From Bacteroides gallinarum DSM 18171 = JCM 13658 (lineage in GTDB: Bacteria > Bacteroidota > Bacteroidia > Bacteroidales > Bacteroidaceae), in assembly GCF_000374365.1 (NCBI RefSeq), contig NZ_KB894126.1, forward strand, positions 52,343-116,342: 64,000 bases of DNA. Reading direction: 5' to 3'. Under the pieces are notes generated by a model that did no database searches, was not told where the DNA came from, and saw nothing but the letters and a program-made list of their open reading frames with translations. Position numbers and translations under genes: made by a program. Numbering within the stretch: the stretch's first letter is position 1; every line of letters starts with the position of its first letter. Below are positions 9,982 to 18,070 of this stretch, piece after piece.

Positions 9982-10328
9982 ACCAGCATGCTCTGGCGGG
10001 TGGTGATGAGTTCGGACAACTGCCCCATAAGCCCGAAAAGGAACAACGAATCATCATCTACGAGTTCCTTGTCGCCCTCGATGAAACAGTCCCTGGCAAG
10101 AGTCCTCATGGCAAGCACCTCGTCTTTTTTGGAGGCGGCCATAAATTTGGAAAACTGCGGGAAAGTCGGCTCTGCCATGAAGGCCACGTAGGACGTTTTT
10201 TCTCCGGCCGCCGTATCCCCGAATACGACCATGGGATACACCTTGCGCAGTTTTTTTTCTTCTTTCAGCTTCAAGGCTCTTTCCTTGATTTTCGCTTCCT
10301 GTTCGAGTGTCAGCATTTTTTCTTCCAT
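9972..10328 (-). CDS. Tail assembly chaperone (G part)
   Basis: 118 residues, helical, with a charged start (LTLEQEAKIKERALKLKEEK). It lies directly upstream of the tape measure gene, as lambda G does relative to H. The zero-frame stop TAG follows the slippery heptamer AAATTTA by three bases less than one codon, so part of the ribosomes should continue into the extension described above. Chaperones of this type coat the tape measure during tail assembly and are not in the virion. Family call rests on position, size and the frameshift signal. Confidence 0.75.
   Translation of the reverse strand: MEEKMLTLEQEAKIKERALKLKEEKKLRKVYPMVVFGDTAAGEKTSYVAFMAEPTFPQFSKFMAASKKDEVLAMRTLARDCFIEGDKELVDDDSLFLFGLMGQLSELITTRQSMLVNL
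9975..9981 (-). promoter_or_regulatory. Programmed -1 frameshift site AAATTTA
   Basis: On the minus strand the sequence reads GTA AAT TTA TAG in the chaperone frame; A AAT TTA is a canonical X XXY YYZ slippery heptamer, placed one base before the stop codon. After slippage reading goes AAA TTT ATA GAC and stays open for 68 codons. No strong downstream pseudoknot was identified by eye. Confidence 0.8.
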
Positions 10329-10622
10329 GTCGAAATGTTTTTAGTTCTCCTAAAGCATAGAGGAAAAACGGGAGAAAGGATTATAAAACGAGCCAGATCC
10401 TGTTCCTGCAACAACGTTTTTGTGATTTCTGCCAAGGCGGCGGACACTGGTATGCCGGGCATTTCCGCAATCTTCAACAGATTGTTGGAGGACTGTGCAG
10501 TCTCCCTTGGGACACCGTATACACGTAATAGACGTGAAAAGTAATGACTTATAGCGACATGAAATTTTTGCCGCCTATCTTAGTGTTACGCAAACAGGCA
10601 AATAGTACCGGATAGTCTGTTT
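10329..10622. other. 294-bp gap with no supported gene
   Basis: Lies between the Dam-type methylase and chaperone genes. Minus-strand frames in it are open for about 60 codons but lack an ATG near their start; the 69-codon plus-strand frame has no protein-like composition. It could hold the promoter of the tail chaperone and tape measure part of the operon. Confidence 0.5.
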
Positions 10623-11108
10623 TTATCGAAGCTGGACCAGTTTCCCTTCAATGCCGCAACTCTTCAGCACCGCGGTATTTGCCTTGCCAAAGGCTATCAG
10701 GCAGGAAGGTGCGCCGGCGGTGCTTCCGCGCTCGCCGCTCACATGATGGAAGCTCAGCCGCCCCTTGATGAAAAGGACGGAATCCGCCCTGGGAAATATC
10801 CACTCGTGGAAAAGACGGGTGTCCGTCCTGGCGAAGGTCAGTGCGACGGCATTCCCGTGTTCGGAACACCTGCGTATGAACTGCACGATAAGTGAGGTGT
10901 CATACGGTGGATTGCAGAATACCCGTCCGAACCACGGCTGTTTCAGCCCGTCATCCTCTATCGTGTAATGATGCGCGGCCGTAGCCCACGGACGGTTTAC
11001 CGGTGCACAGGGGTCGAGGTCGAACGGCCCCAGGCGTTCCAGCAGGTCCGGAGGGGTGAGCCATTCGTTCTTTCCCGTGGACGAGCGTCCTTCAAACCTT
11101 ACATCCAT
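10623..11108 (-). CDS. Phage N6-adenine DNA methyltransferase (Dam-type)
   Basis: 161 residues. An N-terminal NEWLTPPDLLERLGPFDLDP segment (residues about 13-33) and CNPPY (about 70) match the short phage Dam/N6-adenine methylase family; NPPY is the catalytic motif. These enzymes methylate phage DNA against host restriction or affect packaging. It is in an odd place, between tail tube and tail chaperone, on the same strand as the operon, and is 3 bp from the tube gene start region, so it is co-transcribed late. Target sequence cannot be read. Confidence 0.85.
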   Translation of the reverse strand: MDVRFEGRSSTGKNEWLTPPDLLERLGPFDLDPCAPVNRPWATAAHHYTIEDDGLKQPWFGRVFCNPPYDTSLIVQFIRRCSEHGNAVALTFARTDTRLFHEWIFPRADSVLFIKGRLSFHHVSGERGSTAGAPSCLIAFGKANTAVLKSCGIEGKLVQLR

Positions 11109-11111
11109 GCC

Positions 11112-11567
11112 TTATATGGTATCTCCGCTACCCACGACGATATCGAACGGGTTCAGGTCGAATTCGTGCGTGATATTCGTGTCATCCTGCTGCGACTCCA
11201 TCCCGTCTTCCGAGAAGATGCATCCTTTCAGCGTGACGGTTGTTGTCGTCCAGTCGTCACTGGCCATGGGATTGGCAAAGGAAATGATCAGGTCGAACTC
11301 CCCGATGTCCATCAGCGAGCCGTAAGTGGAACGCAGAAGCTGCTGGGTGGCGTAGTCCATGGTGATGGAGGCGGTATAGGTAATGTTCCCGAACCCCCTC
11401 GATACCGGTTTCCCGCCCATGCCGTAGTTGGATTCCACCTTGCGTTTCTTGGACCACTTGATGCCGGACACCCCTTCCAACGTGGTGGAGCCTTCATCGA
11501 TTCCGAGCGCGGTCGATGAAAGAGTTATCATCGACCACGAGTACGCGACATTGTTGATTACTGCCAT
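11112..11567 (-). CDS. Tail tube protein
   Basis: 151 residues, mostly beta strands, the size of contractile-tail tube proteins (Mu gpM-like, P2 FII-like). It directly follows the sheath gene with a 3-bp gap, the usual sheath-tube pair. Internal motifs such as GKPVSRGFGNITYTASITMD fit a beta-barrel tube subunit. It should polymerise around the tape measure to form the inner tail tube. Confidence 0.75.
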   Translation of the reverse strand: MAVINNVAYSWSMITLSSTALGIDEGSTTLEGVSGIKWSKKRKVESNYGMGGKPVSRGFGNITYTASITMDYATQQLLRSTYGSLMDIGEFDLIISFANPMASDDWTTTTVTLKGCIFSEDGMESQQDDTNITHEFDLNPFDIVVGSGDTI

Positions 11568-11570
11568 AGC

Positions 11571-12920
11571 TTAACTGTTTGCGGTGAGAGACAGTCCTTC
11601 TTCCACTTCGATGCGCGTAGCCACACCTACCGGGACAAGGACGTATGAAATCTTGAGCGTGTCGTTGACCAGCACGTTCTGGTTGGGGTCTATGGTGACG
11701 GCATACCCTGAAATCTCCTGTGCCGCCTGCATCTTCGCCAGGATATCGCCGACAAGGGTCTTGAACGCCGTGATCTTGGACGTGGCGAGGTACCCCGTCG
11801 AGGGATTGACCAGCAGAGGGGAATTGACATACGGCAGCAGGGCCGCACGGACCGCCCTCCGGCTCTTGTTTATCGTGCGGTTACGGGCTATCGTCCTGAA
11901 ATCGCCCGTGGAGCAGGTCTGGTCCTTCGATATGTAGATGCCGTTCTCCCTGCCCGCGTACTTGATAGGGAAAATGTATCCCTTCTCGTCCAGCTCATCC
12001 AGCAGGGAGGGTGAAAGCGACTCGTACCGGTTCAGGCTCAGGAAATTTTCCTCCTCCTCGTCGAGGTTGATGTCCCCGAAACCGAGTTCGATTTCCTGAA
12101 AATCGTCCGTGAAGAGATTGAACTGCTTGACCCATGCAATGGACTCCTGTACATTCGCCTTGGCGATAGCCCCCATGACCGCCCCCAGGAATCCCACGGG
12201 CGTATGGTTTGCATTGCACATCTGCATGGTGGAGACCTTTTCGCTGTGCGCCTGCCCGAAGATGCAGCTGATACGGCTGGACTCGCATATACAGGACGGT
12301 ATCTTGTTCAAGTCTACCTGCCGCCCCTCCGTCGTGTCCGCCCCCGTGTGGGACGGATTGGCGGACAGCACGAGCGAAAGCGGCTGGTTCTGCTCCGCGA
12401 GCCCCACGGCCACGTCATTGAGTCCCTTGACCAGGTTCAGGTTGTATTTGTCCGCCGGGCCGTTCGCTTTCCATATCGGCTGTTCCGTCCAGATACCTAT
12501 CTGGCTGATCATGCCTCCCGCGGCACGCTGCATGATTTCCAGCGCGTCCCAGTTGGAGGAGCAGTCGGCAAACATCACGTACAGCTTGCCGGAGCCGTTC
12601 ACGTTTCCGGACATGCGGAAAAACTCGCGGATATGGTATGCCGGGATGCCGTACATGAAATTGACATTGGTTTCCTCGTCCTCCGTCGCCTCCACCCGTT
12701 CAATGATGCCGAAGTCGTTCACGGCGGACTTGAAGGACGTGATGTAGCACACGTCCCCGAGCCTGACCTTCGTCTCGTTGGTCTTGCCGTAACCCTCGGT
12801 GAAGAGTTTCGGCTGCAGCGAGACATCGAACAGGAGTCCCGTGACCTTCTCGTTGGAGGAGCCGGTATCATAGGGGATATTCCCGTCCACATCCTTTATA
12901 AAGACATTTCCAAGTGCCAT
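11571..12920 (-). CDS. Contractile tail sheath protein (DUF2586-like)
   Basis: 449 residues. Features seen: a domain with LVLSANPSHTG, a repeated VGFLGAVMGAIAKANVQES helix near 250 where sheath proteins often have conserved Gly/Ala helix, and a C-terminal SYVLVPVGVATRIEVEEGL strand used for handshake contacts. Its size, its position upstream of the tube gene, and similarity to the DUF2586 family of Bacteroidales prophages support a sheath. This makes the phage a myovirus. The start ATG overlaps the end of the preceding small gene by one base. Confidence 0.8.
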   Translation of the reverse strand: MALGNVFIKDVDGNIPYDTGSSNEKVTGLLFDVSLQPKLFTEGYGKTNETKVRLGDVCYITSFKSAVNDFGIIERVEATEDEETNVNFMYGIPAYHIREFFRMSGNVNGSGKLYVMFADCSSNWDALEIMQRAAGGMISQIGIWTEQPIWKANGPADKYNLNLVKGLNDVAVGLAEQNQPLSLVLSANPSHTGADTTEGRQVDLNKIPSCICESSRISCIFGQAHSEKVSTMQMCNANHTPVGFLGAVMGAIAKANVQESIAWVKQFNLFTDDFQEIELGFGDINLDEEEENFLSLNRYESLSPSLLDELDEKGYIFPIKYAGRENGIYISKDQTCSTGDFRTIARNRTINKSRRAVRAALLPYVNSPLLVNPSTGYLATSKITAFKTLVGDILAKMQAAQEISGYAVTIDPNQNVLVNDTLKISYVLVPVGVATRIEVEEGLSLTANS

Positions 12921-13249
12921 TATGATTTTGTTTTAGACTTGTTGTAGTAAGGGTTTCTGTACAGTACGGCATCGCCACGCAGGGCCTTTGCCGTGTCGGG
13001 GGTGAATGTTCCTCCCCGGCTGTCGATAAACAGGGAGGGATATGAGGGGTACAGCCTGAGCAGTCCCTGTATCCAGGGCGAGCCGGCTTCTGCGGTTTCC
13101 CCGTCCCGTAACGTGTCTTCCGTGTCCTTTTCCTCGTTTCCATTTTCGGGGGACTGCTGCTCGGACTGTTCCTGTACCGTTTCCTTCTGCACTGCCGCAG
13201 GGACTTCCTGTTCCTGCCGGTTTTCTTCCGGATTGGTTTTCTTGGCCAT
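12920..13249 (-). CDS. Small protein between capsid and sheath genes, unknown
   Basis: 109 residues. The first half is low-complexity and charged (Glu, Gln, Lys, Asn), the second a compact hydrophobic part with WIQGLLRLYPSYPSLFIDS. It sits where other phages carry head-tail connector or tail-completion genes. I do not recognise the family. Its disordered N-terminus and conserved-looking C-terminus suggest a small structural or adaptor protein. Confidence 0.6.
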   Translation of the reverse strand: MAKKTNPEENRQEQEVPAAVQKETVQEQSEQQSPENGNEEKDTEDTLRDGETAEAGSPWIQGLLRLYPSYPSLFIDSRGGTFTPDTAKALRGDAVLYRNPYYNKSKTKS

Positions 13250-13323
13250 AGTTCAATGAAAATGGGGAACGGGGCAATACCTCCGTTCCCCGGGTGAGAC
13301 AATCAAATCAGATGAAAGGTGTA

Positions 13324-14373
13324 TTATTCGCTTTTCTTGTATGCGGTATGGACCACTATCTCCGCCGGACGGACGATGTTCACGTCCATTTTCATTCTCA
13401 TCTGGAAGAAGAAAAGTTCGGAGTTGGCCTGCAGGCGGTCGATTTTCAGGATATCCGTGTCATTGGCGTAATCGACCCCCATCCAGAGGTTGGAGTCCAT
13501 CCCGGTCGAGAATTCTCCGAGCACCATCGTGTGTTCGGGGATACCGACGATAGGAATGACGCGCTTCCCCTTGAAACGGTAGCGGTTGACCTCGGTATTC
13601 TCGGAGTACTTGACCTGCTTGTCCGAGATGTACTGGTCGTACGCGTCCCAGGCATCCCAGCCGACGATGAACGCCAGCGATGTCTTCTTGCGGATCTGCT
13701 TGGGACATTTTTTCCACATCGAGTAAAGGGCCGCTTCCACGGCAGCGCCGTCCGTGAGTTCGGTCGTGCCGGAAACGATGCACTGTCCGCCGGCCTTCAC
13801 CTCGGCATCCTGCGAGTTCACGTTGTCGAGGATGCGCTTGATGACCCCGTCGAAATACTTTTCCTTGTTGGCGCCGATTTTCGTGCACCCTTCCGGTGCG
13901 GTAACTTTGGCTACCGTCTCTCCGCCGCGGGCGGAAGTCCAGATGGCGTTGCCGATGTACTCGTTCTTCTTGTCCATCAGCAGACGGAGCATCGTGGCCT
14001 GGATTTTGGGGTCCAGCTCACGGAACACGAGGTTGCCTTCCGGCTGGGCGAACTTCCAGTACTTCTCGTAGTCCCTCGGGTTGAACTCCAGGTAAATCAT
14101 GAAGTCCGACGGTTCGAGATAGCGTTCGGTGAACTGGTACTCGTTGCTGCCGTCATCGCCTTTCGCCCCGTGTATGGGCTGCGGTGTCGGGACATTGTCC
14201 TGGATGATGTTTCCTAATTTGATGGCAGGGAGCGTGTAGCGGTGCTGGATGCCCGTCTTGATGTGGATCAGCCCCTCGCGGACCGTGTCGTTGCCCTGCA
14301 CGGTATAGGTCAGCAGGTCTTCAAGCACCTCGCCGCTATACCCGTTCTGAAGAAAGTTTACTGTATCAGCCAT
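13324..14373 (-). CDS. Major capsid protein
   Basis: 349 residues from the ATG at 14373 (an 18-codon upstream extension has no good start). It begins ADTVNFLQNGYSGEVLEDLL and contains KFAQPEGNLVFREL and FIVGWDAWDAYDQYI, the organisation of HK97-fold capsids of the Mu-like type. It directly follows the protease/scaffold gene, the standard order. Alternatives are unlikely given length and neighbourhood. It should form the icosahedral shell after proteolytic maturation. Confidence 0.8.
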   Translation of the reverse strand: MADTVNFLQNGYSGEVLEDLLTYTVQGNDTVREGLIHIKTGIQHRYTLPAIKLGNIIQDNVPTPQPIHGAKGDDGSNEYQFTERYLEPSDFMIYLEFNPRDYEKYWKFAQPEGNLVFRELDPKIQATMLRLLMDKKNEYIGNAIWTSARGGETVAKVTAPEGCTKIGANKEKYFDGVIKRILDNVNSQDAEVKAGGQCIVSGTTELTDGAAVEAALYSMWKKCPKQIRKKTSLAFIVGWDAWDAYDQYISDKQVKYSENTEVNRYRFKGKRVIPIVGIPEHTMVLGEFSTGMDSNLWMGVDYANDTDILKIDRLQANSELFFFQMRMKMDVNIVRPAEIVVHTAYKKSE

Positions 14374-14493
14374 TGTCGATCTAAGTTGTCTGGTGAAAAA
14401 TGAAACTTGGCCGACTGGCGGATACATTCCGCACGAGACCGTGGGGTCTCCGGCATGTCAATTGAACAAGTGTATGCAGTCCCGGAAGTCCGG

Positions 14494-15738
14494 TCAGCGG
14501 AGCTTCTTGAACTTGAAGTCGCTGCCGACCACTTCCGCCACCTTTTCCGCCATCAGCTGCTCGGCAGTCTTGGCGGTATCTGTCGCGGACTGTATGTTGG
14601 CAGGGTCTTCCGCGATTTCCTTGGAAATCTTCTCCCTGGCAGGAATGGACGCCAGCGTGCTCTCTGCCAGCTCAAAATTGGAGCCGGCCATCTCCACCCA
14701 CTGCGCCTTTGCCTCGCGGTCGATTTTTCCCTCGTTGATGGCGTTCTCCACCAGCGTCTCGATGCGTGCAGCCTGCTCGTCCTTCTCCTTCTGTTCATAG
14801 GCGGAAAGGCGGGACGTGGCGGTCGCCAGGTCCTTCTGCAGGTTTTGGATGGCGGCATCCTTTCCCGCGATCACGGTCTGCGCGTCGCTCAGGGACTTCT
14901 GCGCTTCCTTGTACTTGGTCTCTATGGCCGCAAGCTCCGATATGCGTGCCATCACGTCCTTGACCTCCTTGTCCTGCATGCCTAAAGAAGCGGCTATCGC
15001 TCCGTATTCGATACCTTGTGTCTTGTTCTCGTTTGCCATATTGTCTTCTGTTTCTCTAAGAGTAGGTGCAGGCGGGATAAAAAGTTTGTTCTCGTCGCAG
15101 ACGCGGCTCATCAGCTCCTGGATAGCGGTGGTATCGGTCAAGGCGGAAACCTGGTCGTGTACTCTCTCGCACAACTGTTTCGAGGTACGGATGACATTCC
15201 CGGCAGGGATGATACCCGCCTTGACGGCTGCTGCCGCATCGAAATACGTTCCGTCCTTTCCGGCTTCCCCGTCCATGATGGACCTGACATGTTCCGCCTT
15301 CAGCCCGAAGCGTTTCCGGTATATGGTTTCAATCTGGCGGGTGAAAGCCCTGACCATGTCCGAGGCTTCCCCGTCGCCCTCACCGTCCGGCAACATGGGA
15401 TTATGTATCATCAGGATGGCATAATCCCTCATGAGAGACCGTCTGCCTGCCGCCCAGATGATCGATGCCATGGAAGCCGCCACTCCTTCGATGATACATT
15501 CCGTGTCGGTCTTGGAGTTGGCGATGGTGGAATAGGTGGACATTCCGTACAGCACGCTGCCCCCTTCCGAATTGATCAGTATCCTGATGCAGGACGGGCG
15601 TATCACGTTCTCCAGGAAATCGAACTCCTCGTTGAAACGCGAGGTGCTCTCTTCCGTTACCCTTCCGAAAAAGCGGATGACGGCCGGTTCTCCGGCCTTC
15701 ACCTCGCCAACGACGTATTGAAGCGTGTTCACATCCAT
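14494..15738 (-). CDS. Prohead protease fused to scaffold (ClpP-type S14, Mu I/Z-like)
   Basis: 414 residues. Residues 1-200 are a ClpP-fold protease: INSEGGS (55-61), GVAASMAS with the nucleophile Ser89, MIHNP with His112, and a later FDAAAAVKAG helix that follows the expected catalytic Asp region. Residues about 232-414 are a coiled-coil, charged scaffold domain. An internal ATG at 15039 (MANENKTQGIEYG) would start a 181-residue scaffold-only product, as in Mu and lambda where scaffold is translated from a nested start. It acts in prohead assembly and is expected to cleave scaffold. Confidence 0.85.
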   Translation of the reverse strand: MDVNTLQYVVGEVKAGEPAVIRFFGRVTEESTSRFNEEFDFLENVIRPSCIRILINSEGGSVLYGMSTYSTIANSKTDTECIIEGVAASMASIIWAAGRRSLMRDYAILMIHNPMLPDGEGDGEASDMVRAFTRQIETIYRKRFGLKAEHVRSIMDGEAGKDGTYFDAAAAVKAGIIPAGNVIRTSKQLCERVHDQVSALTDTTAIQELMSRVCDENKLFIPPAPTLRETEDNMANENKTQGIEYGAIAASLGMQDKEVKDVMARISELAAIETKYKEAQKSLSDAQTVIAGKDAAIQNLQKDLATATSRLSAYEQKEKDEQAARIETLVENAINEGKIDREAKAQWVEMAGSNFELAESTLASIPAREKISKEIAEDPANIQSATDTAKTAEQLMAEKVAEVVGSDFKFKKLR

Positions 15739-15822
15739 ATAGAATTATCTTTTGTGCAAGAATAGGAACGTCGCGTGAAGAAAGTTGAACAGGGCTTGGA
15801 AGCGGTGCAGGACGTACAGTCT

Positions 15823-15878
15823 GTTTGTTGCGTTTATTGGATAGAACTAAAATATTATTTTAGAAACTAGCAACAAAC
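15823..15878. repeat. Nested inverted repeat in capsid operon
   Basis: GTTTGTTGC and GCAACAAAC form an outer 9-bp stem enclosing a perfect inner hairpin CTAAAAT-ATT-ATTTTAG (15847-15863). It is the only sizeable gap (15739-15918) between head genes, upstream of the protease gene in the direction of transcription. It may be an RNA processing site, a partial terminator or a binding site. Confidence 0.6.
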
Positions 15879-15918
15879 GCAACCGTCCGTTAAGGTATTC
15901 CTAAAGACAAATCCCGTT

Positions 15919-16665
15919 TTATGATTCTTTCTCTCCGCCCTCTTCCGGTCCTTCGGACGGTCCGTCCGTTTCCCCGGAGGTACAGAAACCGGAGACCTCC
16001 CCGTATCCCGGCTCCGGATGATGCCCGTGATTCTGCAAGTCATGCCCCGGCGCGTCGCCGTGTTGCGTAAACGGCGGCATGACCAGGTAGCGTTTCACCC
16101 AGTTCCTGTACCGCCATGCGGATGACTCCCTGAACCAGACCTCGTAGTCTATCCAGTACGCCTGCAGCATATTGGTCGTCAGCGGCATGTCGAAATAGGT
16201 CAGGTTGCACCGTTCGTTCAGCGCGGGTTCCCTTTCCTTGGCATCCTGGATTGCCATATTGAGCCGCTGGAAGACAAGGAACGCCTCGCACTCCCTGTCC
16301 TCGTCCATGTTGTTGAGCGTGTTGAGCACAAAACGTACACGCATGGTCGCACGCCCTTCACCGATACGCTGCTGCTGTACAAGGTACCTCACATTGATAA
16401 AGTGGATGAAGACAGCGGGAAAAGCCGTCTCGTATTCCGTGTTCTCGCCACGCACGATCCGGGCGAACTGCCCGTTGTCGATGGCCACCGTCTTGAAGAA
16501 TGCGGGCGACGAGGGGTCATCCGGGTTTTCCCGGACCGTGAGGATGGCCCTTTTCACCGCCATGTACATGTTCACGAACGGGTTATCAGGGACTTCTTCC
16601 GGGACATTTTCCACGGGAGAGGGCTGTACTGCGGCGGGCTGCCGGGTATGCTTATCTTTTATCAT
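15919..16665 (-). CDS. Tail terminator/neck protein candidate
   Basis: 248 residues. A compact central domain (about 30-200; NPFVNMYMAVKRAILTVREN, FIHFINVRYLVQQQRIGEGRA, YWIDYEVWFRES) with the alpha/beta layout of tail-completion proteins, then a disordered Gly/Pro/Glu/His-rich tail. It overlaps the virion morphogenesis gene by 14 bp. Position between virion morphogenesis and protease genes suggests a head-tail joining or tail terminator role; not proven by any motif. Confidence 0.45.
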   Translation of the reverse strand: MIKDKHTRQPAAVQPSPVENVPEEVPDNPFVNMYMAVKRAILTVRENPDDPSSPAFFKTVAIDNGQFARIVRGENTEYETAFPAVFIHFINVRYLVQQQRIGEGRATMRVRFVLNTLNNMDEDRECEAFLVFQRLNMAIQDAKEREPALNERCNLTYFDMPLTTNMLQAYWIDYEVWFRESSAWRYRNWVKRYLVMPPFTQHGDAPGHDLQNHGHHPEPGYGEVSGFCTSGETDGPSEGPEEGGEKES

Positions 16666-17242
16666 CGTGCGGGAATCCTTTAAAAATCATATCCATAAAA
16701 TGCGAGGCTATATATTCTTCCACTCCCGGGGAAAAACCGATGAACTGCCGGTGGACGGGACGACGGGATGAATACTGGTTGACAGTGTACAGCCCGAATT
16801 TCGGGTCGGTGTTGTGGACGGCTGCATAGTGCCCGTACCGTTCGCGGCTCTTGCCCCGCTTTCCTTTGGCCGGAACGCTTTTCTCCGTTGTCCAGATGGT
16901 GTAATAGGCCCCCTTGCGGAAAATGCGCGTGCGGTTGGTACGGCGTCCCTCGATATCCACCCGTGAAGCTTTCCCCTCTATGCTCCTGGCCAGCGTCCCG
17001 GTATCGTTCATCATCGGATGGGTGAACCTCTTTCCCCACCTGGATGTCCGGGGAGCCCATTTGCTTTCCCCGCAGAAGCCCCCGGAGGAGAACGAGGACT
17101 GGAACCGCCCCTTCGTGTATTCCCCCGCGGCGGTGACGAAATCGAATACATTGTGTTCCAGCCGGCTTGCCATCACCCGGGTCCATTTCCCCTGTACCCA
17201 ATGGGAGCAGAATTCATCAAGCGTTATCTTGGGCATAGGCAA
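16652..17242 (-). CDS. Virion morphogenesis protein (Mu gpG/HK97 gp10-like)
   Basis: 196 residues. It has a WAPRTSRWGKRFTHPMMNDTGTLARSI segment (about 62-88, read in two parts), where the 'L..TG.L..SI' pattern is typical of the virion morphogenesis family, and YGHYAAVHNTDP later, the family's 'YA..hn.G' motif. It overlaps the MuF-like gene by 26 bp. In Mu, gpG acts in head-tail joining and tail completion. Confidence 0.75.
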   Translation of the reverse strand: MPMPKITLDEFCSHWVQGKWTRVMASRLEHNVFDFVTAAGEYTKGRFQSSFSSGGFCGESKWAPRTSRWGKRFTHPMMNDTGTLARSIEGKASRVDIEGRRTNRTRIFRKGAYYTIWTTEKSVPAKGKRGKSRERYGHYAAVHNTDPKFGLYTVNQYSSRRPVHRQFIGFSPGVEEYIASHFMDMIFKGFPHDDKR

Positions 17243-17921
17243 ACCGGGATTTCAGGCGGGCGACCGTTTCCTTGACGTGTTCCGGCAGAGGTAGGGAGAA
17301 GTACCTGTGCGCGTCGGAGAATATCCGCCCCCCAGTTGCGAGACTCTCCCTGAATACGGGGTCTGTCATCCGGCGGACGCCCCTGTTCACAGCCGAAGCA
17401 TGGACGGAAGCAAAACCGTTGGAGACCAGGAAGCAGCGGCATCCCCAGTCGATAGGCGGAATCAGCTCGGGAGGGAACTCGGACTTGCGGAAAGAGACCC
17501 CCTCGAGGGAAAGGTGCAGCGCGCGGACGCGCTCGTCGCCCTGTGTCATGTACGTGATGACGGAATCACCATCCACCGTAATCCACCAGGCAGCCATCGC
17601 TGCGGCGAAAAACACCTGGCCGTTCTCCTGTTCCGCATAGGTGAGATTGTACCGCTCGCAGATATCTTCATACTCGGGCAGCCTGTCCCCGTCAGGTTCG
17701 TCCGGCAGTTCCCTGTACATGGAGTATTCTTCCGCGGCGGCAAAGTCTATCAGGTTCTCTACCGCAGCAACGAGGATCTCCCGCTGCTGCCGTTCCCGTT
17801 CTGTCATCGCCCCGTTATGGTTTCTGAGAATATCCAATGCCCGGTCGAAGTCCATCCTGAACCCGCTCAATGCCCTATCTATCAGAAAGGAGGCCCGCAG
17901 GGTGATGATGTCCTCCAGCAA
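17217..17921 (-). CDS. MuF-like minor head protein
   Basis: 234 residues from a TTG. The C-terminal PPELIPPIDWGCRCFLVSNG (about 152-171) is the MuF signature (P-x-h-W-x-CRC). The frame stays open upstream of the TTG for more than 60 codons, back through the end of the portal gene, without ATG or GTG, so the true start is uncertain: TTG at 17921 or a rare start further up. It follows portal directly, as in Mu (gp30 after gp29). The protein is packaged in the head in small numbers. Confidence 0.75.
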   Translation of the reverse strand: MLEDIITLRASFLIDRALSGFRMDFDRALDILRNHNGAMTERERQQREILVAAVENLIDFAAAEEYSMYRELPDEPDGDRLPEYEDICERYNLTYAEQENGQVFFAAAMAAWWITVDGDSVITYMTQGDERVRALHLSLEGVSFRKSEFPPELIPPIDWGCRCFLVSNGFASVHASAVNRGVRRMTDPVFRESLATGGRIFSDAHRYFSLPLPEHVKETVARLKSRFAYAQDNA

Positions 17922-18070
17922 GTCCCGCCTTTCCGCACTGTCTTCCCAGTGCCGGACGAGCCTGCGGAATGCCTTGAGGATGATACGGTATTCCTTTCCG
18001 GTGTCCGTTTCGTCTTTTTCCCTGTCCTTGCCTGTTTCCGTTCGGCCTTCCGGGAGCGGAAGCCGGGCCG

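Noticed and set aside
10335..10544. 69-codon plus-strand gene
   Set aside because: Lies against the operon, no start context, composition not protein-like.
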